NCBI RefSeq assembly: GCF_002238335.1
Contig: NZ_CP022347.1
Location: forward strand, 124,001-188,000
Source: Campylobacter avium LMG 24591
GTDB lineage: Bacteria > Campylobacterota > Campylobacteria > Campylobacterales > Campylobacteraceae
Reading direction: 5' to 3'
DNA length: 64,000 nt
The notes under the pieces are model-generated. The model worked only from the letters and a program-made list of their open reading frames with translations, had not been told where the DNA came from and did not search any database. Shown here one piece after another: positions 1-10,058 of the stretch. The stretch's first letter is position 1; every line of letters begins with the position of its first letter. The position numbers and the translations under genes were made by a program.

Positions 1-148
1 AAAGTTCGCTGAAATTTGCGCAGTCTTGCAAGCTAACCCCACCGTCTTTCATGATATATACTCTGTAAATTTTCCTGCCATTTTCGCTTACTAGCTCATC
101 ATCGTAAAATTCTAGTCCAGCTTCCTCGCACAGTGCCTTAATATCCAT
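1..148 (-). CDS. rimP: Ribosome maturation factor RimP (N-terminal part, cut by window edge)
   Basis: The first 49 codons of RimP, which assists maturation of the 30S subunit, are visible. The translation begins [20 protein letters not shown] and contains GRKIYRVYI and DGGVSLQDC, matching the start of the RimP N-terminal domain. The ATG at 148 lies inside the 3' end of rbfA (11 nt overlap), so translation is probably coupled. infB-rbfA-rimP is a common order in epsilonproteobacteria. The rest of the gene lies outside the window. Confidence 0.85.
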   Translation of the reverse strand, partial: MDIKALCEEAGLEFYDDELVSENGRKIYRVYIMKDGGVSLQDCANFSEL

Positions 149-494
149 CTCTTTCTTTCCTTATCTTTTCAAAAAGTTCATCCATGCGATTTTGATACTC
201 TAATCTATCATCAAATTTAAAGTGCAAATTTGGTGCTTTAAACCAGCCTTGCTCTGTCATGCAGTAGTTTTGCACGAGTTTTGAAGCCTTTTTTAATTTG
301 TTTAAAATTTGCTCTTGCTCAGCCTCATTAAAATGCATTTTATCAAGAAAGACAAAGGCATCGTATCTGCCCTTTTTGCACTCTACATCCACAACGCAAA
401 GATTTTTTAAATTCTCATCATCTAAAGAAGCCAAAGCATTGGGTATAAGCTCTTTTAAAAGGCTTTGGGTTCTTAAGGTTTTGATGTCTTTCAT
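138..494 (-). CDS. rbfA: 30S ribosome-binding factor A
   Basis: A 118-residue protein of normal RbfA length. RbfA is a KH-fold protein that binds the immature 30S subunit near 16S rRNA helix 1 and is needed for late 30S assembly and cold adaptation. The charged [15 protein letters not shown] start and the C-terminal [16 protein letters not shown] helix fit the family. Its ATG overlaps the infB stop by 4 nt (ATGA) and its own end overlaps rimP, so the three ribosome genes form one translationally coupled unit. Confidence 0.9.
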   Translation of the reverse strand: MKDIKTLRTQSLLKELIPNALASLDDENLKNLCVVDVECKKGRYDAFVFLDKMHFNEAEQEQILNKLKKASKLVQNYCMTEQGWFKAPNLHFKFDDRLEYQNRMDELFEKIRKERDGY

Positions 495-3019
495 ATACTA
501 GCCATTTGCGAAATTTCTTTGTAGCTTTCTATGTAATCTCCTACCTTCATATCAGTGCAGCCCTCAATACCAACGCCGCATTCAAAGCCCTTTGCGACCT
601 CTTTCACATCATCTTTAAATCTCTTTAAAGAACTAACGCTTCCTTCAAAAAGCACAACCCCATCTCTGATAAGCCTTATCTTAGCGCCTCTGTTTATAAC
701 GCCCTCGCTTACCATGCAACCGGCTATAAGTCCTATTTTTGGCACGGAAATCACTTGTCTAATCTCTGCTTGACCTAGCTGCTCTTCGCTTATAATAGGG
801 CTCATCATGCCGCTTAAAAGTGCCTTTACATCGTCTATTAAATTATAAATAACATTGTAAGTTTTTATCTCAATGCCCTTATCTTTGGCCTTTTCCTTTA
901 TCTCCCCTGTTGGACGCACATTAAAGCCTAAGACCACGGAATTTTCGCTAGCACTTGCAAGCTCTATATCACTTTGTGAAATTCCGCCTATACCGCTGTG
1001 TATGATATTTACTTTTATTTCATCATTTACAAGCTTTTCTAAACTACTTTTAATGGCCTCTAAAGAGCCCTGCACATCAGCTTTTAATATCACAGGCAGG
1101 GATTTTAAATTCCCCTCTTTTATCTTTGTGCTAAGTTCATCAATGCTTACCTTAGTTGATTTACTAAGCTCTTTTTGGCGGTTATACTCATATCTTTTAG
1201 CGGCGTATTCTCTAGCTTCCTTGTCGCTTTGAACGGCTATTAGGGTTTCTCCTGCTTGAGCTATCTCGCTAAGGCCTACTATAACGCCACATTCTCCGGG
1301 TTTAATTTCTTTTAAGGCATTGCCTCTATCATCGTTTAAGGCTCTTACTTTACCATACGCAACGCCTGCTACAACGGTGTTTCCAATCTTTAAGGTTCCA
1401 TTTTGCACTATTACTGTGGCTACCGGGCCTCTGCCCTTTTGTAAAGAGCTTTCTATGATGCTAGCCTTAGCTTTAGCCTTAGAATTTGCCTTAAGTTCTA
1501 ATATATCAGCTTGCAGCAAAACAAGTTCTAGCAAATCATCAACCCCGGTGCCCTTTTTAGCAGATACTTGCACAAATTCATAAGAGCCGCCCCATTCTGT
1601 TGGCACTATATCAAGCTCTGATAGTTGGGTTTTTACCATATCTACATTAGCACCTTCTTTGTCTATCTTGTTTATAGCTATGATGATAGGTACATTTGCA
1701 GCCTTTGCGTGATTAATGGCTTCTTTTGTTTGAGGTTTTACTCCATCATCTGCTGCAACCACTATGATAACAATATCAGTGATACCAGCACCCCTTGCCC
1801 TCATAGCCGTAAAAGCCTCATGGCCTGGGGTGTCTATGAAGGTTATCTTTCTTTTGTTTTTTTCCACCATATAAGCGCCAACATGCTGAGTTATGCCTCC
1901 TGCCTCAGCATTTACAACGCGTGAATTTCTTATATAATCAAGTAAAGAGGTTTTTCCATGATCAACATGTCCCATTATAGTTATAACAGGTGCTCTAGGG
2001 CTTAAATCCTCTTCATTATCCTCTTTTGCGTCGTAATTTTTAAGATAATCAAACTCATCTGCTTCGTCTATGATATTTACCTCTATTCCAAATTCTGAGG
2101 CTAAAATTTCAATGGCATCCTCATCTAAAAAATCATTTTTAGTAGTCATCATGCCAAGCATAAATAGTTTTGATATGATTTCGCTTACATTTTTATTGAG
2201 CTTATCTGCAAATTCATAAACGCGAATTTCTTTTGGAATTTCTACGCTTTTAATCTCGGCATTTTCCTTTTTTTCAGGCTTTTTAGGTGGTTTTTTTCTG
2301 GCTCTTCTTTGTATGGATGTTTCTGTGAATTTACTAAAAGACTGTCTTAGTAGGCTTGGTTGTTTTTGGGTTAGAACTTGAGGCGCTTGCTCTGTTTTTG
2401 TGCTAAATTCAGGCAGCACAACTACATCTTCATCCTCTAGGCTGATTTCTGCGAAATTTTGATTGGACAGCAAGTCCATTTTTTGTGCATTTTCTTTTTT
2501 GCTTTGGGGAGTATTTGGCTTTTTGTCTTTCTTTTTAACCTTTTTAAAGCTGTCATCTTGGGCGTTTGAAAACATATCTTTTAAATCTATGTTTTTTGTT
2601 GTTTTGTTTGAAACAACCTCTTCGTTTTTCACCACGGTATCTTTTTTCTTTTTTACTATCACAAGGCCGCGTCTTAAGGTGTTGCTGACAGTTTGCGTCG
2701 CTTGTTGTGGTGCTTGGACTTGTTCTACTTCTTGTTCTTTTTTAGGTTCTTCTTGTACTTGCTTTTCTTCTTTTTTGGCTTTGTTTTCTACCTTTTGCTT
2801 GCTTTGTTTTTTCTCTACTTCTTTCTTTTCCTCTTTTTTAGCAAAGCCTTGCGGTATTATATTTGTCTGCAAATATTCATATATAGCCGCTGCAACATCT
2901 TCATCAACCGAGGATGAGGCCGTTTTGACATTTATACCTAGCTCAAGTGCCTTGGCTAAAATTTCCTTGCTTTCAAAACCGCTTTCTTTAGCAATTTCGT
3001 GAATTCTTACTTTCGCCAT
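491..3019 (-). CDS. infB: Translation initiation factor IF-2
   Basis: An 842-residue GTPase that brings initiator fMet-tRNA to the 30S subunit and promotes 50S joining. The N-terminal 25 residues hold an IF2-N-like helical motif ([16 protein letters not shown]). A long, low-complexity Lys/Glu/Gln linker follows to about residue 250, then a second IF2-N-like segment. The G domain carries G1 GHVDHGKT near 349-356, G3 DTPGHEAF near 396 and G4 NKID near 448. Domains II-IV follow, ending in the fMet-tRNA-binding domain. The start overlaps the upstream YlxR gene by 32 nt. The low-complexity linker explains the long spurious reading frames on the opposite strand. Confidence 0.97.
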   Translation of the reverse strand: MAKVRIHEIAKESGFESKEILAKALELGINVKTASSSVDEDVAAAIYEYLQTNIIPQGFAKKEEKKEVEKKQSKQKVENKAKKEEKQVQEEPKKEQEVEQVQAPQQATQTVSNTLRRGLVIVKKKKDTVVKNEEVVSNKTTKNIDLKDMFSNAQDDSFKKVKKKDKKPNTPQSKKENAQKMDLLSNQNFAEISLEDEDVVVLPEFSTKTEQAPQVLTQKQPSLLRQSFSKFTETSIQRRARKKPPKKPEKKENAEIKSVEIPKEIRVYEFADKLNKNVSEIISKLFMLGMMTTKNDFLDEDAIEILASEFGIEVNIIDEADEFDYLKNYDAKEDNEEDLSPRAPVITIMGHVDHGKTSLLDYIRNSRVVNAEAGGITQHVGAYMVEKNKRKITFIDTPGHEAFTAMRARGAGITDIVIIVVAADDGVKPQTKEAINHAKAANVPIIIAINKIDKEGANVDMVKTQLSELDIVPTEWGGSYEFVQVSAKKGTGVDDLLELVLLQADILELKANSKAKAKASIIESSLQKGRGPVATVIVQNGTLKIGNTVVAGVAYGKVRALNDDRGNALKEIKPGECGVIVGLSEIAQAGETLIAVQSDKEAREYAAKRYEYNRQKELSKSTKVSIDELSTKIKEGNLKSLPVILKADVQGSLEAIKSSLEKLVNDEIKVNIIHSGIGGISQSDIELASASENSVVLGFNVRPTGEIKEKAKDKGIEIKTYNVIYNLIDDVKALLSGMMSPIISEEQLGQAEIRQVISVPKIGLIAGCMVSEGVINRGAKIRLIRDGVVLFEGSVSSLKRFKDDVKEVAKGFECGVGIEGCTDMKVGDYIESYKEISQMASI

Positions 3020-3245
3020 CTAAAAAAATCTCCTTCAATTCTTCTTGGATTAATCCATATTTAAGAAATGCTTTTTTTGTGTTTTTTTTATCCTCATTTA
3101 AACAGTTAGAACAAATATAAGAGCTTCTCCCATACTTTAAATTTAATACAGGCTTTTTATTTTTTAGCCAAAATCTAAATAAATTTTCTTGTTTAAAACG
3201 AGTTTTGCAAATTATACACATTCTAATCGGGTAACTGTTTTTCAA
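2988..3245 (-). CDS. YlxR/DUF448 family RNA-binding protein
   Basis: A small basic protein with MCIICKTRF at its start and a second Cys pair (ICSNCLNE), the layout of the YlxR/DUF448 family that is usually encoded beside infB. In Bacillus YlxR has been linked to RNase P; its function in Campylobacter is not established here. I place the start at the TTG at 3245 ([14 protein letters not shown], 85 residues), preceded by AGGGA. A longer frame reaches 3299 but would extend deep into thrB. The gene lies between thrB and infB and overlaps both. Confidence 0.75.
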   Translation of the reverse strand: MKNSYPIRMCIICKTRFKQENLFRFWLKNKKPVLNLKYGRSSYICSNCLNEDKKNTKKAFLKYGLIQEELKEIFLDGESKNSRNC

Positions 3246-3261
3246 AATTATATCTTTTTCC

Positions 3262-4152
3262 CTATTTATTTTGCAAAATTTCAAAGCCCTTGTTGTCAAA
3301 TTCTAATATTTTAACTTCAAAATGTTTAAATTTGTCTTTAAGCTTGTTGTATAAATACTTAGCCTCATCTTTATACGCTATGTTAAAAAAGGTCGAGCCA
3401 GAGCCTGATAGGGTGCTTAGGATAGCTTTATTTTCAAGTGCGGTTTTTTGCACCTCAAAAAGAATTTCATAATTTTTCATTCTCCTTGTTTGATGTAGCA
3501 TATCCTTGCTTGCAAGTTTTAGCAAATCGTATTTTTTTTCTAAAAAACAAGCGGTTAAAAAGGATGAGTGAGCTAGGTTAAAAGTAGCGTCCTCTAGGCT
3601 CACTCTTTTAGCTAATGTGCTTCTGTTTTTTTCTGTGTTAATCGTTAGCGAGGGTATCACAACCACAGCTTGTAAATCTTTGTCTATCTCTTTTTTTATG
3701 CTAAAAACTTTTTTATCCTCTACTATGGAGCAAACAAAGCCTCCAAGCGTTGCAGGTGCGATGTTATCAGGATGGGCTTCATATTTTAAAGCCTCATTTA
3801 GTATGCTTGTTCTATCTATAGAATAGTTGCTTATATGATACGCACTAGCAATAGCTGAGACAATTACAGCTGATGAGCTGCCAAGCCCCCTTGACATAGG
3901 GATACTGTTTTCAAATTTGAAGCTAAAATTGTCCTTTTTGCCGTTTAATTTCTCGTAGTATTCGTAAAAAATTTTAACAAAAAGATTGTTTTTTTTGATA
4001 AAGATATTTTTCGCACCTTCGCCGCTTATACTTATGCTTGTAATCTTACTTCTTTTTATGGTGCTTTTGTTAAAAAATTCAAGGCTAAGTCCCAAACAGT
4101 CAAAGCCAGGCCCTAAATTTGCACTTGTAGCAGGAGTTAAAATCGTCATCAT
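3262..4152 (-). CDS. thrB: Homoserine kinase
   Basis: A 296-residue GHMP-family kinase that phosphorylates L-homoserine, the penultimate step of threonine synthesis. It starts with the family signature (M)MTILTPATSANLGPGFD and carries the glycine/serine-rich ATP-binding loop PMSRGLGSSSA near residues 86-96 and a C-terminal LSGSGSTFF motif. An alternative start is the second ATG, one codon in. It is 5 nt downstream of tsaB in the same run of minus-strand genes and overlaps the YlxR gene. The position between tsaB and the YlxR gene matches C. jejuni Cj0133-Cj0135. Confidence 0.95.
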   Translation of the reverse strand: MMTILTPATSANLGPGFDCLGLSLEFFNKSTIKRSKITSISISGEGAKNIFIKKNNLFVKIFYEYYEKLNGKKDNFSFKFENSIPMSRGLGSSSAVIVSAIASAYHISNYSIDRTSILNEALKYEAHPDNIAPATLGGFVCSIVEDKKVFSIKKEIDKDLQAVVVIPSLTINTEKNRSTLAKRVSLEDATFNLAHSSFLTACFLEKKYDLLKLASKDMLHQTRRMKNYEILFEVQKTALENKAILSTLSGSGSTFFNIAYKDEAKYLYNKLKDKFKHFEVKILEFDNKGFEILQNK

Positions 4153-4157
4153 TGTTC

Positions 4158-4589
4158 CTAAACAGCATCTAAAAAATAAAAAGGTAGATTGTCTTCCTTA
4201 AGATTTAAAGCCTTTAAATCAGCAGGCAAGAAAAATTCACCGCAAGGAAGCTTTTGAAGCGAAATTTTACCATTTTCCATAACAAAAGACAAGTCCTTGT
4301 TTGCTTTAATCGGAGCGTTTTCATTTAGCTCAAAGGCACTTATGGCAAAAAGCGGTATATCAAAAACTATGCTTAAGGTTTTAAGGCTTAAATAGCTTAT
4401 CTTTATGCCCATATAAGAACCTGGCCCATTAGCATACACAAGCCTAGATAATTTATACTGCTTTAATATCTCATCAAGCATTACAGGCAAGGCCTCGCTA
4501 AGCTTGTCCTCGTTTTTTATTTGCTTAAGTAAGACATCATTATCATAAAGCCCTATCATCAGTGGCTTGGAAATGCCGTTTAATAGCAA
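4158..4589 (-). CDS. tsaB: TsaB-like component of tRNA t6A synthesis
   Basis: A short (about 143-residue) TsaB homologue, the pseudo-enzyme partner of TsaD in making N6-threonylcarbamoyladenosine at position 37 of ANN-decoding tRNAs. The YANGPGSYMGIKISYLSLKTLS segment matches the GPGSFTGLR region of TsaB, but the protein is much shorter than the roughly 230-residue enterobacterial form, as is usual in epsilonproteobacteria. The start is uncertain. The coordinate given is a TTG (MLLNG) with no ribosome-binding site at a good distance. The AAGGAG at 4613-4618 is ideally spaced from an ATA codon at 4604, which would give (M)KEITLLLNG. Confidence 0.75.
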   Translation of the reverse strand: MLLNGISKPLMIGLYDNDVLLKQIKNEDKLSEALPVMLDEILKQYKLSRLVYANGPGSYMGIKISYLSLKTLSIVFDIPLFAISAFELNENAPIKANKDLSFVMENGKISLQKLPCGEFFLPADLKALNLKEDNLPFYFLDAV

Positions 4590-4600
4590 GGTAATTTCTT

Positions 4601-5485
4601 TTATGCGAAAACTCCTTCATAAGCTTCTTCATATCCTTTTTCTACACTTACTATTTCATAAGCACTGCTATCTTTTAAGACTTCTTTTGTAAGCAGGTGA
4701 TTTAAGTGGTGGCTTCCAGCATAAGATATATAATCCCCAAAAACTCTGTATCCTAGCAAGGTTAGATCTCCTATAGCGTCTAAAATTTTATGCCTTACGA
4801 ACTCATCCTTAAAACGCAAGCCTTCTGGGTTTAAAATTTTGTTATCATCTAAAATTATGGCATTTTCTAAGCTAGCACCAAGCCCTAAATTCATGGCTCT
4901 TAAAGCGTTTGCGTCCTTTAAAAAACCAAAGGTTCTAGCCCTGGCTATTTGCTCTATATAATTTTTCTTACTAAATTCAAAATTATAATTTTGCTCCCCT
5001 ATGATAGGATTATCAAATTTTATGGTGTAATTTATCCTAGGTATTTTAGTTGGAAGCAATCTTACAAACCTGTCGCCATCCCTTACTTCCACAGCCTTTT
5101 TAATGACCATGATTTGCTTTGGCGCGTCAAGTTCCTTTATGCCGGCTTCATCAAGCATCATGCAAAAGCTTATACTGCTTCCGTCCATTATAGGAGCTTC
5201 GTTTGCATTTAAAACTATGCGTATATTATCTATACCGTAAGCATTTATAGCACTCATTAAGTGTTCTATCGTAGATACAAAGCCCTTATCATCTCCAATC
5301 ACAGTAGCCATTTTTGTGTCAATGACATTATTTGCTTGTGCCTTGTAGCTTAAATTTAAATCGCTTCTAAAAAATACTATCCCGCTATTTGCTTCTAGTG
5401 GCTCTAATAAAATTTCTATAGGCTCGCCCTTATGCAAACCTATGCCAACGCCTCTAACAGGTTTTGCTATGCTTAATTGTTTCAT
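4601..5485 (-). CDS. lpxC: UDP-3-O-acyl-N-acetylglucosamine deacetylase
   Basis: A 294-residue zinc deacetylase that commits UDP-GlcNAc derivatives to lipid A. Zn-ligand and catalytic motifs are visible: STIEHLMSA (His near 74), RHKILDAIGD (His near 230, Asp near 234) and SHHLNHLL near 259-265. The N-terminal VRGVGIGLHKGEP stretch and length are typical. It lies 10 nt after the M23 peptidase gene and its last codons hold the AAGGAG that probably serves tsaB. The order peptidase-lpxC-tsaB-thrB is the C. jejuni Cj0131-Cj0134 order. Confidence 0.96.
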   Translation of the reverse strand: MKQLSIAKPVRGVGIGLHKGEPIEILLEPLEANSGIVFFRSDLNLSYKAQANNVIDTKMATVIGDDKGFVSTIEHLMSAINAYGIDNIRIVLNANEAPIMDGSSISFCMMLDEAGIKELDAPKQIMVIKKAVEVRDGDRFVRLLPTKIPRINYTIKFDNPIIGEQNYNFEFSKKNYIEQIARARTFGFLKDANALRAMNLGLGASLENAIILDDNKILNPEGLRFKDEFVRHKILDAIGDLTLLGYRVFGDYISYAGSHHLNHLLTKEVLKDSSAYEIVSVEKGYEEAYEGVFA

Positions 5486-5495
5486 TTTTTATTCC

Positions 5496-6866
5496 TTATC
5501 TGCCCAATATATGTGTTTTGGCATTATCTAAGACCTGATGTATGTGTATTTGTAGCCAATTTCTATCCTGCCACTGCTCAGGCCTTGTCTCAACGCCTTG
5601 AACCAAAATTCCAAAGTGCAAATGGTCTCCCAAAGCAAGCCCGCTAACTCCGGTTGTAGCGATACTATCGCCCTTTAAAACCTTATCATCCTTTGCAACA
5701 AAAGAACTTGTGCAGTGACCGTACAAGCTATAAAGTCCAAAGCCGTGATAAATAATTACATTTAAGCCATAAATTCCATTCTCATCCGCAAAAACAACTA
5801 CCCCGTCATTAGAGCTTACTATAGGAGCTTGTGCCACACTTGCTAAGTCAAGTCCTAGGTGGTGCGAATTTGAGACTGCCTCGCCTTTGTAAGTGTAAAA
5901 TCTATGGTCTGAAAAATCAGCTACCTTGGCTGAGTTTTTAAGTGGCAAAAATGGTGAAATTCTAAAATTTTGTAAAGTTTCTTCAGGAATTTTTGTTGTT
6001 ATGTCATGGATTAGTTTTTCATTCCCATTTCTTAATTCTTCGTTGATAAATTTAAATTTCTCTGTCCTTGTAAAGTCGTTGTTTTCAGCGTATTGATTTG
6101 TAAGTGTTTGAATTTTGCCGTCTAAAAATCTATCGCTAAGTTCTATGTTGGAGGTTTTATACTGTCTAGTTCTGTATGCAAACCTTACCCTTTCTTTGCT
6201 TATGTTTTGTGCCTTATCTTTAGCTACAACATAGGCTACAAAGTCGCTTTTTCTAGAATCCCAAGCTATTAAAGCACCATAATATCCATCTTTTAGATAC
6301 TGCTTGCTTATGAATTTATTGCCTTCATTATCCTCTATATACACTTCGTCTAAATTCTCATCTCTAGCTCTAAAAATCACAAGTGCCGCACCGCCTTGTT
6401 CTATCGACGGCGAATGAGATATGATGTTTATCAAAGGTCTTTTGTTATCATTTATGACTAAAACATCCTTTACAGTCTCATTTCCTCTAAAGAAATTCCA
6501 TAAAGAATTATCCTTAGCCTCTATCCTAAGTAAAATTTGCTTGCTATTTGCAAAGCTTTCTTTGGGTAGTGAAATTTGTAAATTTAATTCTTTTTGCAGA
6601 GCGATTTTTTGCTCGCTTAAAAGCTCAAAGCTTGAATTTGCGTCCTTTTGAACTGATAATTTTATCTTGCTTATACCTGATAAGGAATCTGTTAATGAAA
6701 GTTCTAAATTTTGTTTTGAATTTACATACACGGTGTCAGCTATAAGTATTTGCGGTGCTTCTTTTTCAAAGACTTCAAGCTCTTTTGACATATAAAGAGC
6801 TAGAGCTATTAAAACAAATACTAAAATTCCTATTATTTTGCCACTTTTTTTCTTTCTAGCCATCAT
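5496..6866 (-). CDS. M23-family peptidoglycan peptidase, membrane-anchored
   Basis: A 456-residue protein with an N-terminal uncleaved signal or TM helix (GKIIGILVFVLIALALYM, about residues 9-27), a long beta-rich periplasmic region, and a C-terminal LytM/M23 domain from about residue 315. Zn and catalytic motifs are intact: HHLGLDLA near 333 (HxxxD) and DHLHFG near 413 (HxH). It should therefore be an active endopeptidase cutting peptide cross-links. It corresponds by position to C. jejuni Cj0131; relatives include the Csd/Pgp cell-shape peptidases. Start: two adjacent ATGs; MARKKKSGK is also possible. It lies between tyrA and lpxC. Confidence 0.85.
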   Translation of the reverse strand: MMARKKKSGKIIGILVFVLIALALYMSKELEVFEKEAPQILIADTVYVNSKQNLELSLTDSLSGISKIKLSVQKDANSSFELLSEQKIALQKELNLQISLPKESFANSKQILLRIEAKDNSLWNFFRGNETVKDVLVINDNKRPLINIISHSPSIEQGGAALVIFRARDENLDEVYIEDNEGNKFISKQYLKDGYYGALIAWDSRKSDFVAYVVAKDKAQNISKERVRFAYRTRQYKTSNIELSDRFLDGKIQTLTNQYAENNDFTRTEKFKFINEELRNGNEKLIHDITTKIPEETLQNFRISPFLPLKNSAKVADFSDHRFYTYKGEAVSNSHHLGLDLASVAQAPIVSSNDGVVVFADENGIYGLNVIIYHGFGLYSLYGHCTSSFVAKDDKVLKGDSIATTGVSGLALGDHLHFGILVQGVETRPEQWQDRNWLQIHIHQVLDNAKTHILGR

Positions 6867-6926
6867 GTCTTCCTTAAAATTAAACGGCCAAATTTTATCT
6901 AAAATTTAGTAAATATTAAGTTTTGT

Positions 6927-7754
6927 TTACAAAATATCTCTTAGCGAATTTGCCTTTTTCATCCACTTTCCTAAGGCTTTTAGGTCGTTTTTTTCTATCA
7001 TTTGCTTGCAGTAGCTTAGTTCTTGTTCGAAAAGTTCTATGCTGTTTAATAAATTTTCTTTATTTTGCTCAAAAATGCTAGTCCACATATCAGGCGAGGA
7101 TTTTGCTATACGACTCATGCCTCTAAAAGAGCCTCCTGCTAGATGAACTATATTTTTTTTATTCTCCTCTTTCATGACGAAATTTGCCAAAGCAAAGCTT
7201 ATGGCGTGTGGTAGGTGCGAAATGATGGCTGTGTGGTGGTCGTGAGCTTTGCTATTCATAAAAACTATCCTCATGCCAATGTGAGATAAAATTTCAATAG
7301 CCCTTTGTCTGTGCGATACAAGAGCCCTTTGGCTGTCGCAAATCACGCAAACACCGTCTTTGTATAATTCTTTAAAGGCCGCTTTTGGACCACTATTTTC
7401 AGTGCCACACATAGGGTGAGCTAAAATAAGCTGTGATTTTAAATTTTTAGGAATGCTTTTTATGATTTGTTCTTTTGTGCTTCCAAGTTCGATTATTGTA
7501 GTGTTTTTTGGAATTTTTTCTAGCTTTTGTAAAACGGTAATTATCGCATTTACGGGGATTGCTATAAAAATCACATCGCATTTGCTAAGCTCTTTAAAGG
7601 ATATTAGCTCGTGTATTAGGCCAAGTTCTAGAGCTTGTTTTTCATGCTCTTTATTAAGGTCGTATCCATATACGGTGCTTACTAATTTATTTTCCTTAAG
7701 ACACAGCCCCAAAGAGCCGCCTATTAGTCCAAGTCCTATGATAGCGATTTTCAT
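6927..7754 (-). CDS. tyrA: Prephenate dehydrogenase
   Basis: A 275-residue NAD-dependent enzyme converting prephenate to 4-hydroxyphenylpyruvate in tyrosine synthesis. The Rossmann motif GLGLIGGSLG is at residues 7-16. The catalytic region includes LAHPMCGTENSGP and HDHHTAIISHLPHAIS, typical of stand-alone TyrA. There is no fused chorismate mutase; mutase activity is supplied by PheA elsewhere in the window. It is the first gene of the minus-strand run that ends with rimP. A -10-like TGTATAAT (7796-7803) lies upstream in the bamA-divergent gap. Confidence 0.94.
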   Translation of the reverse strand: MKIAIIGLGLIGGSLGLCLKENKLVSTVYGYDLNKEHEKQALELGLIHELISFKELSKCDVIFIAIPVNAIITVLQKLEKIPKNTTIIELGSTKEQIIKSIPKNLKSQLILAHPMCGTENSGPKAAFKELYKDGVCVICDSQRALVSHRQRAIEILSHIGMRIVFMNSKAHDHHTAIISHLPHAISFALANFVMKEENKKNIVHLAGGSFRGMSRIAKSSPDMWTSIFEQNKENLLNSIELFEQELSYCKQMIEKNDLKALGKWMKKANSLRDIL

Positions 7755-7795
7755 TTATTTGCCTTTACATAACCTTGAGTTAAAAAATCTCGGTT

Positions 7796-7803
7796 ATTAT
7801 ACA
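7796..7803 (-). promoter_or_regulatory. Extended -10 element for tyrA
   Basis: On the minus strand the sequence reads TGTATAAT, a consensus extended -10 hexamer, 42 bases before the tyrA start. Campylobacter sigma70 promoters depend mainly on this element and lack a clear -35. Confidence 0.55.
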
Positions 7804-7813
7804 GATTTTGCAA

Positions 7814-7819
7814 TAAAAT
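7814..7819 (+). promoter_or_regulatory. -10 element for bamA
   Basis: TAAAAT preceded by TTTTGCAA, 13 bases before the bamA ATG, fits a Campylobacter-type -10. It would give a very short leader, so this is a tentative assignment. Confidence 0.35.
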
Positions 7820-7832
7820 TTTTTGGAAAAAT

Positions 7833-10058
7833 ATGAAAAAGATAATAATTGTGTGTTTTTTATCCTCTTTGTGCTTTGCAGCAAGTATAAGGAGCGTGAC
7901 ATTTGTAGGACTTACTCAGCTTTCAAGTGAAAGTGCCTTGGCTATTAGTGGATTAAAAATAGGTGAGGAAATAAATGAAGAAAAGATTAATAATGCAATA
8001 TTTAAGCTTTACGAGCAAAATTACTTCAGCGATATAGTTGTTGAGGAAAATTTAGGAGATATCATCTTTCACCTTACGCAAAAGCCAAGTATAGCGCGTA
8101 TCGATATAACAGGCGTTTCATCAAACGATAGGAAGCAAATAGATACTATTTTGGGTATAAAAAAGGGTGCTTTGTATGATGAATATGTCTTAAAAGAAGC
8201 CGCTAATAGAATAAAGCTTTATTATGAGGCTAGGGGATATTTTGACACTGTGGTTGAATTTAGTAGCGAGAAGCTAAGCAATTCTAGCGGTTTGCAAGTA
8301 AATTACATAGTAAATCGCGGGGAAAATATCATCATAGAAAATGTGTTTTTATCAGGCACCACCAAGCTTTCGTATTCTGATTTTGAACCAAGTTTAAGTA
8401 ATAAAAAACGCGAATTTATGGGTTGGATGTGGGGCAGAAACGACGGAAAACTTAATATCTTTGAACTACCAAATGATAGCGCAAGGGTGGCTGATGAGTA
8501 CATGAAACGCGGTTATTTGGATGTGCAAGTATCGCCCCCGGCACTTAGGGTAAATTCAAACACCTACAAGGCTGATTTGTCGTATTTCATAAAAGAGGGT
8601 CAAATTTATAAAATTTCAAGTATAAGTATAGAAAATCCACTTTACACTCCCGAGCAAAACCGCGAAAAAGCAGAAGAGCTTAGCTCTAGCGTAGGCGATA
8701 TAGCTAATATAGACAACATAAGAAATGATATGAATACCATACAAACAGATGTTGGAAATTTAGGCTATGCCTTTGCACAAATTTTTCCGGATATACAAAA
8801 AAACGAACTCACTCAAGAAGCCGATATTATCTTTAGAGTAATTCCAAATGATAAGGTTTATATTAGAAATGTCACAATCAAGGGCAATAATAGAACCATA
8901 GACAGGGTAGTAAGACGCGAGCTTTATATAACAGAGGGAAATTTATATCATAAAGACGACTTGACAGAATCAAGAAATGCCCTAAGAAGAACCTCATATT
9001 TTGATGATGTAAATATAAGAGAAGAGAGGGTAAATTCATCGCAAATTGATTTGGTAGTCGAGGTTACAGAAGCAAGCACAGGTTCAATTAGCGGCGGCGT
9101 TGGATACAGTTCATCTGATGGGGTTTTGCTTAATGCTTCTTATTCTGATAGCAATATCTTTGGTTCAGGTATGAAAAGCATAGTAAGCGTTGATAGAAGC
9201 TATGAGTATCTTACAGGTCGTATAGGCCTTACAAATCCTCGCATTAGAGATAGTGAGTATAGCTTAAGCGGCAGTCTTTACGCTAATGAATACACTTGGG
9301 ATAATTACAGCGATAGAAACTACGGTTTTGATATAACAGTTGGCAGACGCTTTGCTAGATATTTTTCAGCAGGTCTTACTTATAATCTAGAGCATAGTGA
9401 TATTTATCATCTAAGCCCAGAGCTTATTTTAACGGGTTATGAGGTTGGAAAGAGCATTAAAAGCTCTATAACTCCGTATGTATCCTTTAACAACACAGAT
9501 GATTACTATCTGCCACGCAAGGGTATCATAGCTTCAACCAGCCTAGAAGTAGCTGGTGTTGGCGGAACACAACGTTTTGTTACCTCAAGTACTTCCTTTA
9601 GCTTTTATCAAGGCTTGCAAGATTTTATAGGACTTGACCTTATTTACAGATACAAGGCAAATTTTTACAAAACTTGGGATATGGGAAATTTACCTATAAA
9701 TCAAAAATTTTTCCTAGGTGGTATAGGCTCGATAAGAGGTTTTGAAAGCAGAACCGTTAGTCCTAAAAACAGATATGGTTTTGAAGAGGGCGGAACCATA
9801 GCATTTACAAATTCAGCCGAACTTTCCTTTCCACTTATAGATAGGATTAAGCTAAGAGGGGCTTTGTTTTTTGATTACGGTGCTATAGGTAGAGAGGTTT
9901 TAGATGTGCATAAGAGTAAGCACAGATATAGCACAGGTTTATCTATAGAGTGGATTACTCCTTTTGGTCCTTTGCAACTTGTGTTTGCTAAGCCTCTAAA
10001 CCCACAAGAAGGCGATGATACGAGCACGTTTGAATTTACTGTTGGAACTAGATTTTAG
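7833..10058 (+). CDS. bamA: Outer membrane protein assembly factor BamA
   Basis: A 741-residue Omp85 protein, the core of the machine that folds beta-barrels into the outer membrane. A Sec signal peptide (about residues 1-16, cleavage after CFA) precedes five POTRA-like repeats; examples are ITGVSSNDRKQIDTIL and VTIKGNNRTIDRVVRREL. The C-terminal 16-stranded barrel begins near 410 with GSISGGVGYSSSDG, includes the conserved GGIGSIRGFE loop motif, and ends in aromatic Phe (VGTRF). In C. jejuni (Cj0129c) a suhB-like gene separates it from accD; here accD follows after 61 bases. Confidence 0.97.
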   Translation: MKKIIIVCFLSSLCFAASIRSVTFVGLTQLSSESALAISGLKIGEEINEEKINNAIFKLYEQNYFSDIVVEENLGDIIFHLTQKPSIARIDITGVSSNDRKQIDTILGIKKGALYDEYVLKEAANRIKLYYEARGYFDTVVEFSSEKLSNSSGLQVNYIVNRGENIIIENVFLSGTTKLSYSDFEPSLSNKKREFMGWMWGRNDGKLNIFELPNDSARVADEYMKRGYLDVQVSPPALRVNSNTYKADLSYFIKEGQIYKISSISIENPLYTPEQNREKAEELSSSVGDIANIDNIRNDMNTIQTDVGNLGYAFAQIFPDIQKNELTQEADIIFRVIPNDKVYIRNVTIKGNNRTIDRVVRRELYITEGNLYHKDDLTESRNALRRTSYFDDVNIREERVNSSQIDLVVEVTEASTGSISGGVGYSSSDGVLLNASYSDSNIFGSGMKSIVSVDRSYEYLTGRIGLTNPRIRDSEYSLSGSLYANEYTWDNYSDRNYGFDITVGRRFARYFSAGLTYNLEHSDIYHLSPELILTGYEVGKSIKSSITPYVSFNNTDDYYLPRKGIIASTSLEVAGVGGTQRFVTSSTSFSFYQGLQDFIGLDLIYRYKANFYKTWDMGNLPINQKFFLGGIGSIRGFESRTVSPKNRYGFEEGGTIAFTNSAELSFPLIDRIKLRGALFFDYGAIGREVLDVHKSKHRYSTGLSIEWITPFGPLQLVFAKPLNPQEGDDTSTFEFTVGTRF

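Noticed and set aside
2463-3002. Long open frame opposite the N-terminal linker of infB
   Set aside because: It is the antisense of a Lys/Glu/Gln low-complexity stretch and gives Phe/Ser-rich nonsense with no ribosome-binding site.
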